Source of the DNA: Lachnospiraceae bacterium UBA3645
Lineage (GTDB): Bacteria > Bacillota > Clostridia > Lachnospirales > Lachnospiraceae
DNA length: 6,700 nucleotides
Reading direction: 5' to 3'
Assembly: GCA_002373555.1 (NCBI GenBank)
Contig: DFKM01000196.1
Span: 1 to 6,700, forward strand
Below, piece by piece: positions 1 to 6,124 of the stretch. How positions within the stretch are numbered: the first letter of the stretch is position 1; each line of letters opens with the position of its first letter. The notes below the pieces were generated by a model, which was given only the letters and a program-made list of their open reading frames with translations, was not told the origin of the DNA and made no database searches. The position numbers and the translations under genes were made by a program.

Positions 1-2055
1 AATGCCGGTGCCGGTCCGAATGCCAATTCCCGCGCCAATGCGCAGTCTGAACGGAAAATAGCCGACCGTGTCGAGGAAATGGCTGTCACCAACGGTTATA
101 TCGACCTTTCCAACCTTTCCGGCAACATTTACATGCGCATAGGACTGATCGGCGCTGTCGTTTTCGGATTCCTGATCAGGAACCCCTTTGCGGTGCCTGT
201 GTTCGCGATCCTGTTCTATTTCTCATTCGGTCAGGGCGGCCAGAGCGATCTCGGCCAGACCTGTTTCCGTGTGCGCTCGGCAGACGGCAGGCTCCATGAC
301 GGAAGGAAGCAGACCGTTCCGCTGTATTCCGAAGGCATGCTCGTCATGTACTATATGGCGATCGGCCTGTTCATGTATACGGCTGTAAATGTCGTGCTCT
401 GGGTCCTGTTCGGCTATAATTACTACTTCCGCTTCCTTGTCAGCGCGGCTCTCATCGCTGCGGTCGTTTACTGGGGCGGCGGAGGAAAAAAGAAGCCCGC
501 GGGTATCGCATCCGTCATCCTTCTGATCGTCGGCGGATCCCTGATGTTTAACTGCCTTACCGTCTTTGCGGACGACAACGGCTGGTCCGAATCGGGCAAG
601 ACCATCGGGGGACTGATGCATAACGACGGCTTCTTCAAGTCACTCGTGAGCGCCTTTTTCCCGGTGCTCTTCTGGGATCTCGGCATTCTGCTCGGATGGC
701 CGCTGGACGATCTCTTCCCGCCTCTGATCATGGACGATATACCGATAGCGCCCGCTCCTCCCACACCGCCGGCGCCGCCCCGGAATCCGTATGATTTCCC
801 GGAAAGGCCGAAGGAATGGAGCCTGAACGATGAGGGCGACGTCAGTTTCATCGATCCGATCACCGGCAAGCGCAAGACCTACGGACTCGTGGGATATGAT
901 GAGAACGGAAATCCGCAGTATATCGGAGAGAACGGTTCTTATTATGACCTCGACGAACTGCTCGTCAGTTATGATAATGCCGTCTCCCATACCGAGTATT
1001 ACCAGGACGCCAACAAAGGCCTGCAGGAATGGCTCGAAAAGCAGCGCGCCGAGAACCAGAAGCTGTCGCGTGACGGCATGCAGTATCTTGAAGATAAATG
1101 GAAATGGGAGGCCCAGCAGGCAAAAGAAGAAAAGGAAGCCGAGCAGCTCTTCAAGATGTGGCAGAAATACGGAGGCGAGCTCGACAATAAGGAATCCATC
1201 AAGAAAGCGATGGAAAAGGCCATCGGAAAAGCCGAGAAGGATGCCCAGCATTATAAGAACGTAGGCGAGTTCTGGGACAAGATGACGACAGCCGCGGAAG
1301 TTACGGAAAAGCTCGCGGACTACAGCCTTACCGGACTTTCCATTGTTACCGGAAATACTGCCATAAAACAGTATTATGACGTGACAAAGAACTATGCCTC
1401 CAAGCTGACCGATGCTTATGTGAATGATAAGAGCATGCAGGATGCGTTTTTTAAGGCTACTGTAGAAAACCTCGCTGACGTTGCGGGCGGTGAGCTTGGT
1501 GATGCAGGCTGGCATTTTACCGGGAATATCGGAAGTGAGGTCACAAAGAAAGTATGGTCCAACCTGGAAGAAGGAAAGGACTGGAACGACGGCCTGGGTT
1601 CTGCTGTATTTACCGGAACGGTCAAGGGCGGTCTGGATAAGATCGCGGATAAGATCAATACAAGCCAGCAGAATTACACGAATGATACATTCAGAAGAGA
1701 TCTTGTAAATCTGAACAGGTCTCAGAATAACGGCATGTCCAAGGACGGCGTGGATGCCCTTAAGAACCTGAGGTATAAGACCTGGGCAAATAACAAGCAG
1801 GCTGAAAAAGCTCTCAAGAAAGCGACTGACACAACGAATGCAGTGACGAAAGAGGTGTACGATCAGATCACCAATGGAATGGAAAAGTATGACCGTAATC
1901 TCGAAGAGGAAAGCAGAAAAGCATTTCTTAAGGAAGTAGCCGACAGGAAGGCTGAGTATGCCAAGAAGCAGAGGGAGCAGGCCCTGCGTGCTGCCGAAAA
2001 AGAACTGAAGGATCACAGGGACGCGATCCGGAAGAATGCGCAGAAACCACTTTGA
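1..2055 (+). CDS. Large multi-pass membrane protein of unknown function, 5' end outside the window
   Basis: The reading frame is open from the first base, so the true start lies upstream; the first in-window ATG (79) has no clear Shine-Dalgarno site and is probably internal. The 684 visible residues begin with an Asn/Ala/Gly-rich low-complexity stretch (1-15), typical of a linker after an unseen N-terminal domain. Hydrophobic segments lie near residues 44-77, 113-138, 141-160, 167-190 and 211-235. A Pro-rich linker (249-262) leads to a soluble part with the motif DPITGKRKTYG near 285, a Lys/Glu-rich helical or coiled-coil stretch (341-419), a Gly/Ala-rich segment near 490-550 and a charged helical C-terminus (612-684). 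I recognise no family. The layout (membrane domain, hinge, long helical tail) resembles proteins of cell-surface or secretion loci, but this is only an impression. Base composition falls in the last third. The next gene follows after 27 bases, suggesting one transcript. Confidence 0.85.
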   Translation, partial: NAGAGPNANSRANAQSERKIADRVEEMAVTNGYIDLSNLSGNIYMRIGLIGAVVFGFLIRNPFAVPVFAILFYFSFGQGGQSDLGQTCFRVRSADGRLHDGRKQTVPLYSEGMLVMYYMAIGLFMYTAVNVVLWVLFGYNYYFRFLVSAALIAAVVYWGGGGKKKPAGIASVILLIVGGSLMFNCLTVFADDNGWSESGKTIGGLMHNDGFFKSLVSAFFPVLFWDLGILLGWPLDDLFPPLIMDDIPIAPAPPTPPAPPRNPYDFPERPKEWSLNDEGDVSFIDPITGKRKTYGLVGYDENGNPQYIGENGSYYDLDELLVSYDNAVSHTEYYQDANKGLQEWLEKQRAENQKLSRDGMQYLEDKWKWEAQQAKEEKEAEQLFKMWQKYGGELDNKESIKKAMEKAIGKAEKDAQHYKNVGEFWDKMTTAAEVTEKLADYSLTGLSIVTGNTAIKQYYDVTKNYASKLTDAYVNDKSMQDAFFKATVENLADVAGGELGDAGWHFTGNIGSEVTKKVWSNLEEGKDWNDGLGSAVFTGTVKGGLDKIADKINTSQQNYTNDTFRRDLVNLNRSQNNGMSKDGVDALKNLRYKTWANNKQAEKALKKATDTTNAVTKEVYDQITNGMEKYDRNLEEESRKAFLKEVADRKAEYAKKQREQALRAAEKELKDHRDAIRKNAQKPL

Positions 2056-2082
2056 CCGTGACTGAGAAAGCAGAGGATAGGA

Positions 2083-2730
2083 ATGGAAGGATTTAAATCA
2101 TTTAGAGAAGCGGTAGAGAGTGTGAGCTCCGCGGCGGATTCCTGGCTGGATCTTTCGACCGGAAACCGGTTCGGCATCGACGAACTTCGTAAAATGGGAG
2201 ATGCCTATGACGAAGCGATCGAGCCCGACGGCTGGAACTATTTTGTCACCTTTGCGGACACCGGTGAGATCGGCCTTGCCTCTACCTGCACCAGGGAGAT
2301 CGAGTTCCTTTACGTGCCGGCCGGAAGCAGGTACCGGGAAGCGATCGCGGCGCAGGATAAGAGGATCGGGGAAATGCGGGAAGCACTGCTGCCCGTCCTT
2401 GAGCAGATGGTACGCGATAAGATCGATGAGCTGGGTGAAGATCCGGAGAAATTTGTCGCTGTGTTTCAAAGGGATTCGAAAATGCTCGCGGACGGCCTTG
2501 CCGACCGCGCGGACAGTTTCCTGAAACCCGGCTCCTTCCGCTTTACCGCGGAGGACTTCGGAGATGCCGGCACGGATGCGGCAAAAGTACTGCACATGCT
2601 GAAAACGCCCGGCCTTGCGGAGCGTGCTGCCGCCGCAAGAAAAGATCTGCGGAATTCCCCGGAGCCGCAGGAGGAAACGGATCCCCGTACGGTACTGGAC
2701 CGTATGGATTACTGCGTTCTGGACCAGTAA
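2083..2730 (+). CDS. Hypothetical soluble acidic protein, 215 aa
   Basis: The start ATG is preceded by AGAGGA (2072-2077) at good spacing, and the frame runs without interruption to TAA at 2728-2730. I see no signal peptide, membrane segment or known catalytic motif, so the product is probably cytoplasmic. Residues 1-85 look mixed alpha/beta (WNYFVTFADTGEIGLAS near 47-63); residues 85-130 form a likely amphipathic helix with many Arg, Glu and Asp; the tail from about 190 is Glu/Pro/Asp-rich and disordered-looking. The protein ends in Leu-Asp-Gln, and the codons for this tail plus the stop form the first unit of the downstream 17-bp repeat array. The short distance from the preceding membrane protein gene suggests a shared transcript and perhaps a partner role. 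Function unknown. Confidence 0.8.
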   Translation: MEGFKSFREAVESVSSAADSWLDLSTGNRFGIDELRKMGDAYDEAIEPDGWNYFVTFADTGEIGLASTCTREIEFLYVPAGSRYREAIAAQDKRIGEMREALLPVLEQMVRDKIDELGEDPEKFVAVFQRDSKMLADGLADRADSFLKPGSFRFTAEDFGDAGTDAAKVLHMLKTPGLAERAAAARKDLRNSPEPQEETDPRTVLDRMDYCVLDQ

Positions 2731-2803
2731 TGCGCATGGATCAATGATGTGTATGGGTCAATGACACGCATGGGTCAGAAGTGAACATGGACCAATAATG
2801 AAC
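2719..2803 (+). repeat. Five tandem 17-bp units at the gene junction
   Basis: Units start at 2719, 2736, 2753, 2770 and 2787, each exactly 17 bases with no spacer; by-eye consensus ATGGRYCAATRATGNRC. Units 1 and 5 match at 13 of 17 positions. The first unit covers the last codons and the stop of the 215-residue protein; the last ends six bases into a weak ATG-initiated extension of the lipoprotein gene. A 17-bp period is not a multiple of three, so each unit moves the reading frame. It probably arose by duplication of the gene end. Confidence 0.85.
2730..2798 (+). other. Chain of four mini-ORFs linked by overlapping stop and start codons
   Basis: The stop TAA of the upstream gene (2728-2730) shares its last A with an ATG (TAATG). 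That mini-ORF, M-R-M-D-Q, stops at 2745-2747 inside ATGA with the ATG at 2744. The next, M-M-C-M-G-Q, stops at 2762-2764 inside ATGA with the ATG at 2761. The next, M-T-R-M-G-Q-K, stops at 2782-2784 inside GTGA with the GTG at 2781. The last, (M/V)-N-M-D-Q, stops at 2796-2798 inside TAATG, whose ATG (2798) is in frame with the lipoprotein gene. All codons were read directly. Whether ribosomes use the chain is not known; the mini-ORFs have no clear Shine-Dalgarno sites of their own, so any use would depend on reinitiation. Confidence 0.6.
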
Positions 2804-2808
2804 ATATT

Positions 2809-2812
2809 AGGA
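2809..2812 (+). promoter_or_regulatory. Ribosome binding site deciding the lipoprotein start
   Basis: AGGA lies nine bases before the ATG at 2822. The alternative in-frame ATG at 2798 lies in the repeat array and has no purine-rich site upstream. Starting at 2822 also gives a textbook lipoprotein signal peptide, so this site is taken as the main one. Confidence 0.7.
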
Positions 2813-2821
2813 AACGAAAAA

Positions 2822-3904
2822 ATGAAAAAGAAGGATATCTTAAGATCTGTTGCAGCGGGAGCCGTCTTCCTGCTCCTTGCGGGATGCGCCGGAACTGCAG
2901 GTACGCCAGGCACGACGGGCACGGCGGACACGGCGGAGGCCGGCGGGACAAAAGCCCCGGAGGATCCCGGTGAGGTAAATGTCTACACCGCGGTCGACCA
3001 GGTGCATTCCGAGAAGATCTTCAAGGATTTCGAAGAAAAGACCGGGATCCGGGTCAAGCCGGTATATGACCTGGAAGCGAATAAGACGACGGGACTCACC
3101 AACAAGATACTCACAGAGATGGATCATCCGGTCTGTGATGTATTCTGGAACAATGAATTCGCCCAGACGATCGCGCTGCAGAGGCAGGGGGCCCTGGCTC
3201 CCTATATCTCCCCTGCCGCGTCCGACATTCCCGATGCCTACAAGGATAAGGACGGTTACTGGACAGCGTTCGGCGGAAGGGCGAGAACGCTGCTCGTAAA
3301 CACCGACCTTCTGGAGAAGACAGACTATCCTTCCTCGATATATGATCTCATAAGCGGGAAATACGAAGGGGATCAGATCGCCATCGCGTATCCGATGTTC
3401 GGTACGACACGTACCCAGGCAGCGGCCATATATGCCGCCCTCGGGGCAGATAAGGGCAGGGAGTTCTTTCAGAAACTTAAGGACAGCGGCGTCCAGGTCG
3501 TGGACGGGAATTCCGTCACCAAGGATATGGCTGCCGCCGGCCAGGTGATGATCGGATACACGGATACCGATGACGCCAAAGAGGCGCTCGAAGACGGGGC
3601 GCACGTCGAGATGTGCTTTACCGATCAGGAAGAAGGAGGCATGGGAAATCTGATCACCCCGAATACCGCTGCCCTGATCAAAGGCGCGCCCAACGAGGAA
3701 AACGCAAAGATATTCATAGATTACATCATTTCCCTCGACACGGAAAAGACCCTTATCGAAATGGGCTTTTTTGACCTGTCGATCCGGCCGGACGCGGATG
3801 CGGAGGGCTTCAAGATCCGGGGAATGGATGTAAATCTTGAGGAAGTGTATGATATGCTGGAGACTGCGAGCAATGACATGCAGGAAATATTCGCAGTACA
3901 GTAA
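2822..3904 (+). CDS. ABC transporter substrate-binding lipoprotein (FbpA/AfuA/PhnS-like family)
   Basis: This 360-residue protein is the outer-face solute receptor of the importer encoded next to it. Residues 2-4 are Lys, followed by a hydrophobic core and the lipobox LAGC at 19-22, so Cys22 should be lipidated and anchor the protein to the membrane. Residues 23-51 are a Gly/Thr/Ala-rich tether. The binding domain starts at VNVYTAVD (52-59), the usual first strand of this extracellular solute-binding family, and contains GNSVTKDMAAAG (229-240) and GYTDTDDA (245-252), near the second-lobe ligand region. The adjacent Tyr pair that binds iron in FbpA-type proteins is not present there, so a ferric-iron substrate is doubtful; phosphonates, sugar phosphates or other anions are alternatives known for relatives. 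Length fits the family. The start at 2822 is chosen from the Shine-Dalgarno site and signal peptide; an ATG at 2798 would add eight residues. Confidence 0.9.
   Translation: MKKKDILRSVAAGAVFLLLAGCAGTAGTPGTTGTADTAEAGGTKAPEDPGEVNVYTAVDQVHSEKIFKDFEEKTGIRVKPVYDLEANKTTGLTNKILTEMDHPVCDVFWNNEFAQTIALQRQGALAPYISPAASDIPDAYKDKDGYWTAFGGRARTLLVNTDLLEKTDYPSSIYDLISGKYEGDQIAIAYPMFGTTRTQAAAIYAALGADKGREFFQKLKDSGVQVVDGNSVTKDMAAAGQVMIGYTDTDDAKEALEDGAHVEMCFTDQEEGGMGNLITPNTAALIKGAPNEENAKIFIDYIISLDTEKTLIEMGFFDLSIRPDADAEGFKIRGMDVNLEEVYDMLETASNDMQEIFAVQ
3839..3844 (+). promoter_or_regulatory. Ribosome binding site for the permease, inside the lipoprotein gene
   Basis: GAGGAA lies just before the ATG at 3849, within the coding sequence of the binding protein. 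It favours 3849 over a TTG at 3837 and an ATG at 3873, although the latter has a weaker GGAG at 3859-3862. Confidence 0.5.
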
Positions 3905-5486
3905 AGGTATCATCATATGCCTTGTATACCTGCTGCTTACGCTCCTTCCCATCCTATGCCTGGGGCTTTCGGGAAGGGGCTTTGAAACGGGGATACTGAA
4001 CGCGCGCAGGCTCGGCCTGATGATCAATTCATTGATTATCGCGTTCTTTACAGCAGCGGTATGTCTTTTGGTCGCGGTCTTTGCCTCGCTGCGGATCCAT
4101 GCAGGGTTCCGGTCGCCGCGGATCCGTGCGGGATCTAACTCACCGCGTATCCATACGGGATCCCAAAGGAGGCCGCTGCTTCGCTGGTATTTCCTTCTTC
4201 TCGCGCCGGTCCCGCCCTATATTTACGCGCTTTCATACATGAATCTCCTGCGCTTTCTGGGAAGGATCTTCCCGGAAGTACTGCGGTACAGGATGACGGG
4301 GATATTCCCCTGCGTAGCCGTCGAGACCTTTGTTTACCTGCCGTTTGCCTGCGCGGCCGCGCTTGCCGCCCTCGACCAGGTAGACGAAAAGGAATGGTCG
4401 GCCGCTTTGGTGTTCGACAGCGCGGACCATGTTTTTTTCAAAGTCATTCTCCCGAAACAGCTCCCCTGGCTCCTCGCCATCGGCGCGGTCATTTTCGTTT
4501 TATCTGTCATGGATTATTCCATCCCGTCCCTGTTCCAGGTGAATGTCTATTCCATGGAAATATTCAGCGACTATTCCGCGGCGGGCCAGAGCGTTCATTC
4601 GCTGTATCTGTCGCTGCCGCTGATGATCACGGCTGCCGCGGTCATCATTCTTTCCTTTCTCCCCCTGAAAAACATCTCCGAGACGATGAAGGCAAATGCA
4701 GGCATCCGGCCTGTCTATTCGCCGGCTTTGCGCGCGGCGGGCGGAGCCGCGGTCGTTTTGACCCTGCTGCAGATCCTTCTTCCGCTGATCTCATTCATTC
4801 CGTATATCCTGAAGCCGGACGCTGAGATCGTCTCGGCCCTCGAAGAACTGTGGAATTCCTGTCTGTCCGGCTTGATCGCAGTACTGCTCCTGACCTTACC
4901 GGCCGCGGCGATGGCCCTTTTGCTTGCCTCGGATGATCCGTTTGGAAAATTATGTAAACCCATCATCTGGCTCACAGCGGTCCTTCCCTTATGCGTTCCG
5001 GGCGTCCTCACAGGCATTGGCGTGCTGAAACTGTTCAGCTCCACACCGCTGTATGTCCTGAGGACCGGCGTATTCTTTCCGGCTGTCGGCCTTGCCATAC
5101 GGTATCTGCCCTTTGCCGCGCTCATCCAGTACGGCTGCTATCTGAGGATAGACAGGGCAAGGATCAGAGCCGCCGCCCTGCTGCAGCCGCGGACGGGCTC
5201 CGCTTTTACCAGGGTCCTGCTCCCTTCGATGGCGCCCGGGCTTATCATTTCGGGCATCGTCGTATTCCTGCTCACGCTCGGTGACGTCGGTACCTCGCTC
5301 GTCCTGATGACCGCCGGCAGGGAGCCGATGTCGGTCAAGATCTATAATTACCTGCATTACGGTTCTTCTGAGAAAGTAACGTATTTCTGCCTGATGCAGA
5401 TGGCAGTATGCATCGCGTTCATGGGAGCGGTCTATTTCCTTCTGGCGCGTCCGCGCTTTACCGGATCTTCCGGGCCGGAAAATTAA
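3849..5486 (+). CDS. Fused two-domain ABC transporter permease (FbpB/ThiP-type)
   Basis: This protein of about 545 residues forms the whole membrane channel of the importer; its two halves each correspond to one binding-protein-dependent permease domain, with about 12 membrane segments in total. TM1 is near residues 20-41, TM2 near 57-80 and TM3 near 113-131. The cytoplasmic loops that dock on the ATPase are recognisable as EAA-type loops: the first near 182-202 (EWSAALVF, ending ILP), the second near 438-460 (RIRAAALL, ending LLP). The conserved Gly of the EAA motif is not seen in either half by hand alignment. Between TM2 and TM3 an Arg-rich loop holds three 9-residue repeats (82-108). The start is uncertain: 3849 has the best Shine-Dalgarno site and overlaps the lipoprotein gene by 56 bases; 3873 would also leave a short N-terminus before TM1. 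The overlap suggests translational coupling. Confidence 0.9.
   Translation: MICWRLRAMTCRKYSQYSKGIIICLVYLLLTLLPILCLGLSGRGFETGILNARRLGLMINSLIIAFFTAAVCLLVAVFASLRIHAGFRSPRIRAGSNSPRIHTGSQRRPLLRWYFLLLAPVPPYIYALSYMNLLRFLGRIFPEVLRYRMTGIFPCVAVETFVYLPFACAAALAALDQVDEKEWSAALVFDSADHVFFKVILPKQLPWLLAIGAVIFVLSVMDYSIPSLFQVNVYSMEIFSDYSAAGQSVHSLYLSLPLMITAAAVIILSFLPLKNISETMKANAGIRPVYSPALRAAGGAAVVLTLLQILLPLISFIPYILKPDAEIVSALEELWNSCLSGLIAVLLLTLPAAAMALLLASDDPFGKLCKPIIWLTAVLPLCVPGVLTGIGVLKLFSSTPLYVLRTGVFFPAVGLAIRYLPFAALIQYGCYLRIDRARIRAAALLQPRTGSAFTRVLLPSMAPGLIISGIVVFLLTLGDVGTSLVLMTAGREPMSVKIYNYLHYGSSEKVTYFCLMQMAVCIAFMGAVYFLLARPRFTGSSGPEN
4092..4172 (+). repeat. In-frame 3 x 27-bp tandem repeat in the permease gene
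   Basis: Units at 4092-4118, 4119-4145 and 4146-4172 encode RIHAGFRSP, RIRAGSNSP and RIHTGSQRR. The period is a multiple of three, so copy number can change without breaking the frame. Unit 2 contains the perfect inverted repeat GATCC (4121-4125) / GGATC (4131-4135) with a 5-base loop; unit 3 has a similar ATCC/GGAT pair (4149-4152, 4158-4161). The encoded loop follows TM2, is rich in Arg and should be cytoplasmic. Confidence 0.8.
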
Positions 5487-5500
5487 CGGGGTATCGAGAT

Positions 5501-6124
5501 ATGTTCGAGATCAACGGCGTAACAAAAGAATATCCGTCCGTAAGGGCTTTGGACAACGTTTCCCTCAGCATCGGCGACCGGGAGATGGTTTCCATACGCG
5601 GGGAGAGCGGCTGCGGAAAATCGACGCTGCTCCACGTGATCGCGGGCCTTGTCGCGCCCGATTCGGGAACAGTCACGAAGGATCATGAACCGCTTTCCGA
5701 CCTTCCCCACAAGAGGGGCCTGGCAATGGTATTCCAGGACAGCCTGCTGTTTCCCAACATGACGGTGCGTGAAAACATCCTTTTCGGCTGCCCGCACAGG
5801 GATAAGGAGCGCAGGGAAAACCGTGCCGGCGAGCTGGCGGAAGCCTACGGCCTGACCGGGCTGCTCGCGCGCTATCCTCACCAGATCTCGGGAGGACAGG
5901 CGCGCCGCGCGGCGCTTGCAAGAGCACTCGCCTGTGAGAGGGAGCTCCTGCTGCTTGACGAGCCTTTTACGAATCTGGACAGGGACCTCAAAGAAAGCAT
6001 CATCCAATGCACCAGGGAATTTTGTGAAGGCAGATGTGCAGTCCTTCTCGTTACCCACAATGAAGCGGAAGCGGCTGCCTTCTGCAGCAGGCACCTGTAC
6101 ATGGAGGAGGGCCGGATCTTATGA
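5501..6124 (+). CDS. ABC transporter ATP-binding protein of the importer
   Basis: This 207-residue ATPase powers the transporter from the cytoplasmic face. All nucleotide-binding motifs are present: Walker A GESGCGKST (34-42), Q-loop Gln79 in VFQD, signature ISGGQ (129-133, Ile in place of the usual Leu), Walker B LLLLDEP with Asp153-Glu154, D-loop NLD (158-160) and the switch His186 in VTHN. The protein ends soon after the H-loop and so lacks the C-terminal regulatory (TOBE-like) domain of many FbpC/PotA-type ATPases; its size fits minimal importer ATPases. The start at 5501 gives the canonical MFEINGVTKEY opening; a longer frame from 5408 adds 31 unrelated-looking residues inside the permease gene and was not used. 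The gene lies 14 bases after the permease stop; its Shine-Dalgarno site is weak (GGGG at 5488-5491), suggesting coupling to upstream translation. Confidence 0.93.
   Translation: MFEINGVTKEYPSVRALDNVSLSIGDREMVSIRGESGCGKSTLLHVIAGLVAPDSGTVTKDHEPLSDLPHKRGLAMVFQDSLLFPNMTVRENILFGCPHRDKERRENRAGELAEAYGLTGLLARYPHQISGGQARRAALARALACERELLLLDEPFTNLDRDLKESIIQCTREFCEGRCAVLLVTHNEAEAAAFCSRHLYMEEGRIL
6103..6110 (+). promoter_or_regulatory. Strong ribosome binding site for the propeller sensor gene
   Basis: GGAGGAGG lies ten bases before the ATG at 6121, within the last codons of the ATPase gene. It supports a start at the ATGA overlap and independent, efficient initiation of the downstream gene. Confidence 0.65.

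Noticed and set aside
640..2016. Long minus-strand ORF of 458 codons opposite the first gene
   Set aside because: It is the shadow of a well-supported plus-strand gene with coherent membrane and linker structure; the antisense product shows no recognisable domain.
2052..2080. TTGACC at 2052-2057 as a promoter -35 for the second gene
   Set aside because: No -10-like hexamer lies at the right distance; that stretch is the ribosome binding site instead.
2614..2639. Perfect 7-bp inverted repeat CTTGCGG / CCGCAAG with a 12-base loop, considered as a terminator
   Set aside because: It lies inside the coding region of the 215-residue protein and is followed by purines, not a T-tract.
2719..2803. 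The 17-bp array as a CRISPR
   Set aside because: Units are directly adjacent with no spacers, shorter than CRISPR repeats, and degenerate; no cas gene is present.
2840..4027. Minus-strand ORF of 395 codons opposite the lipoprotein gene
   Set aside because: The plus strand encodes a clear lipobox and binding-protein domain; the antisense frame is a codon-bias shadow.
5408..5500. Upstream extension of the ATPase by 31 residues
   Set aside because: The extra residues lie inside the permease gene, do not resemble an ABC ATPase N-terminus, and the ATG at 5501 gives the standard opening.
2822..6124. Naming the transporter genes fbpABC (ferric iron)
   Set aside because: Family resemblance is at the level of a large superfamily with several substrates, and the Tyr-Tyr iron ligand pair is not visible.
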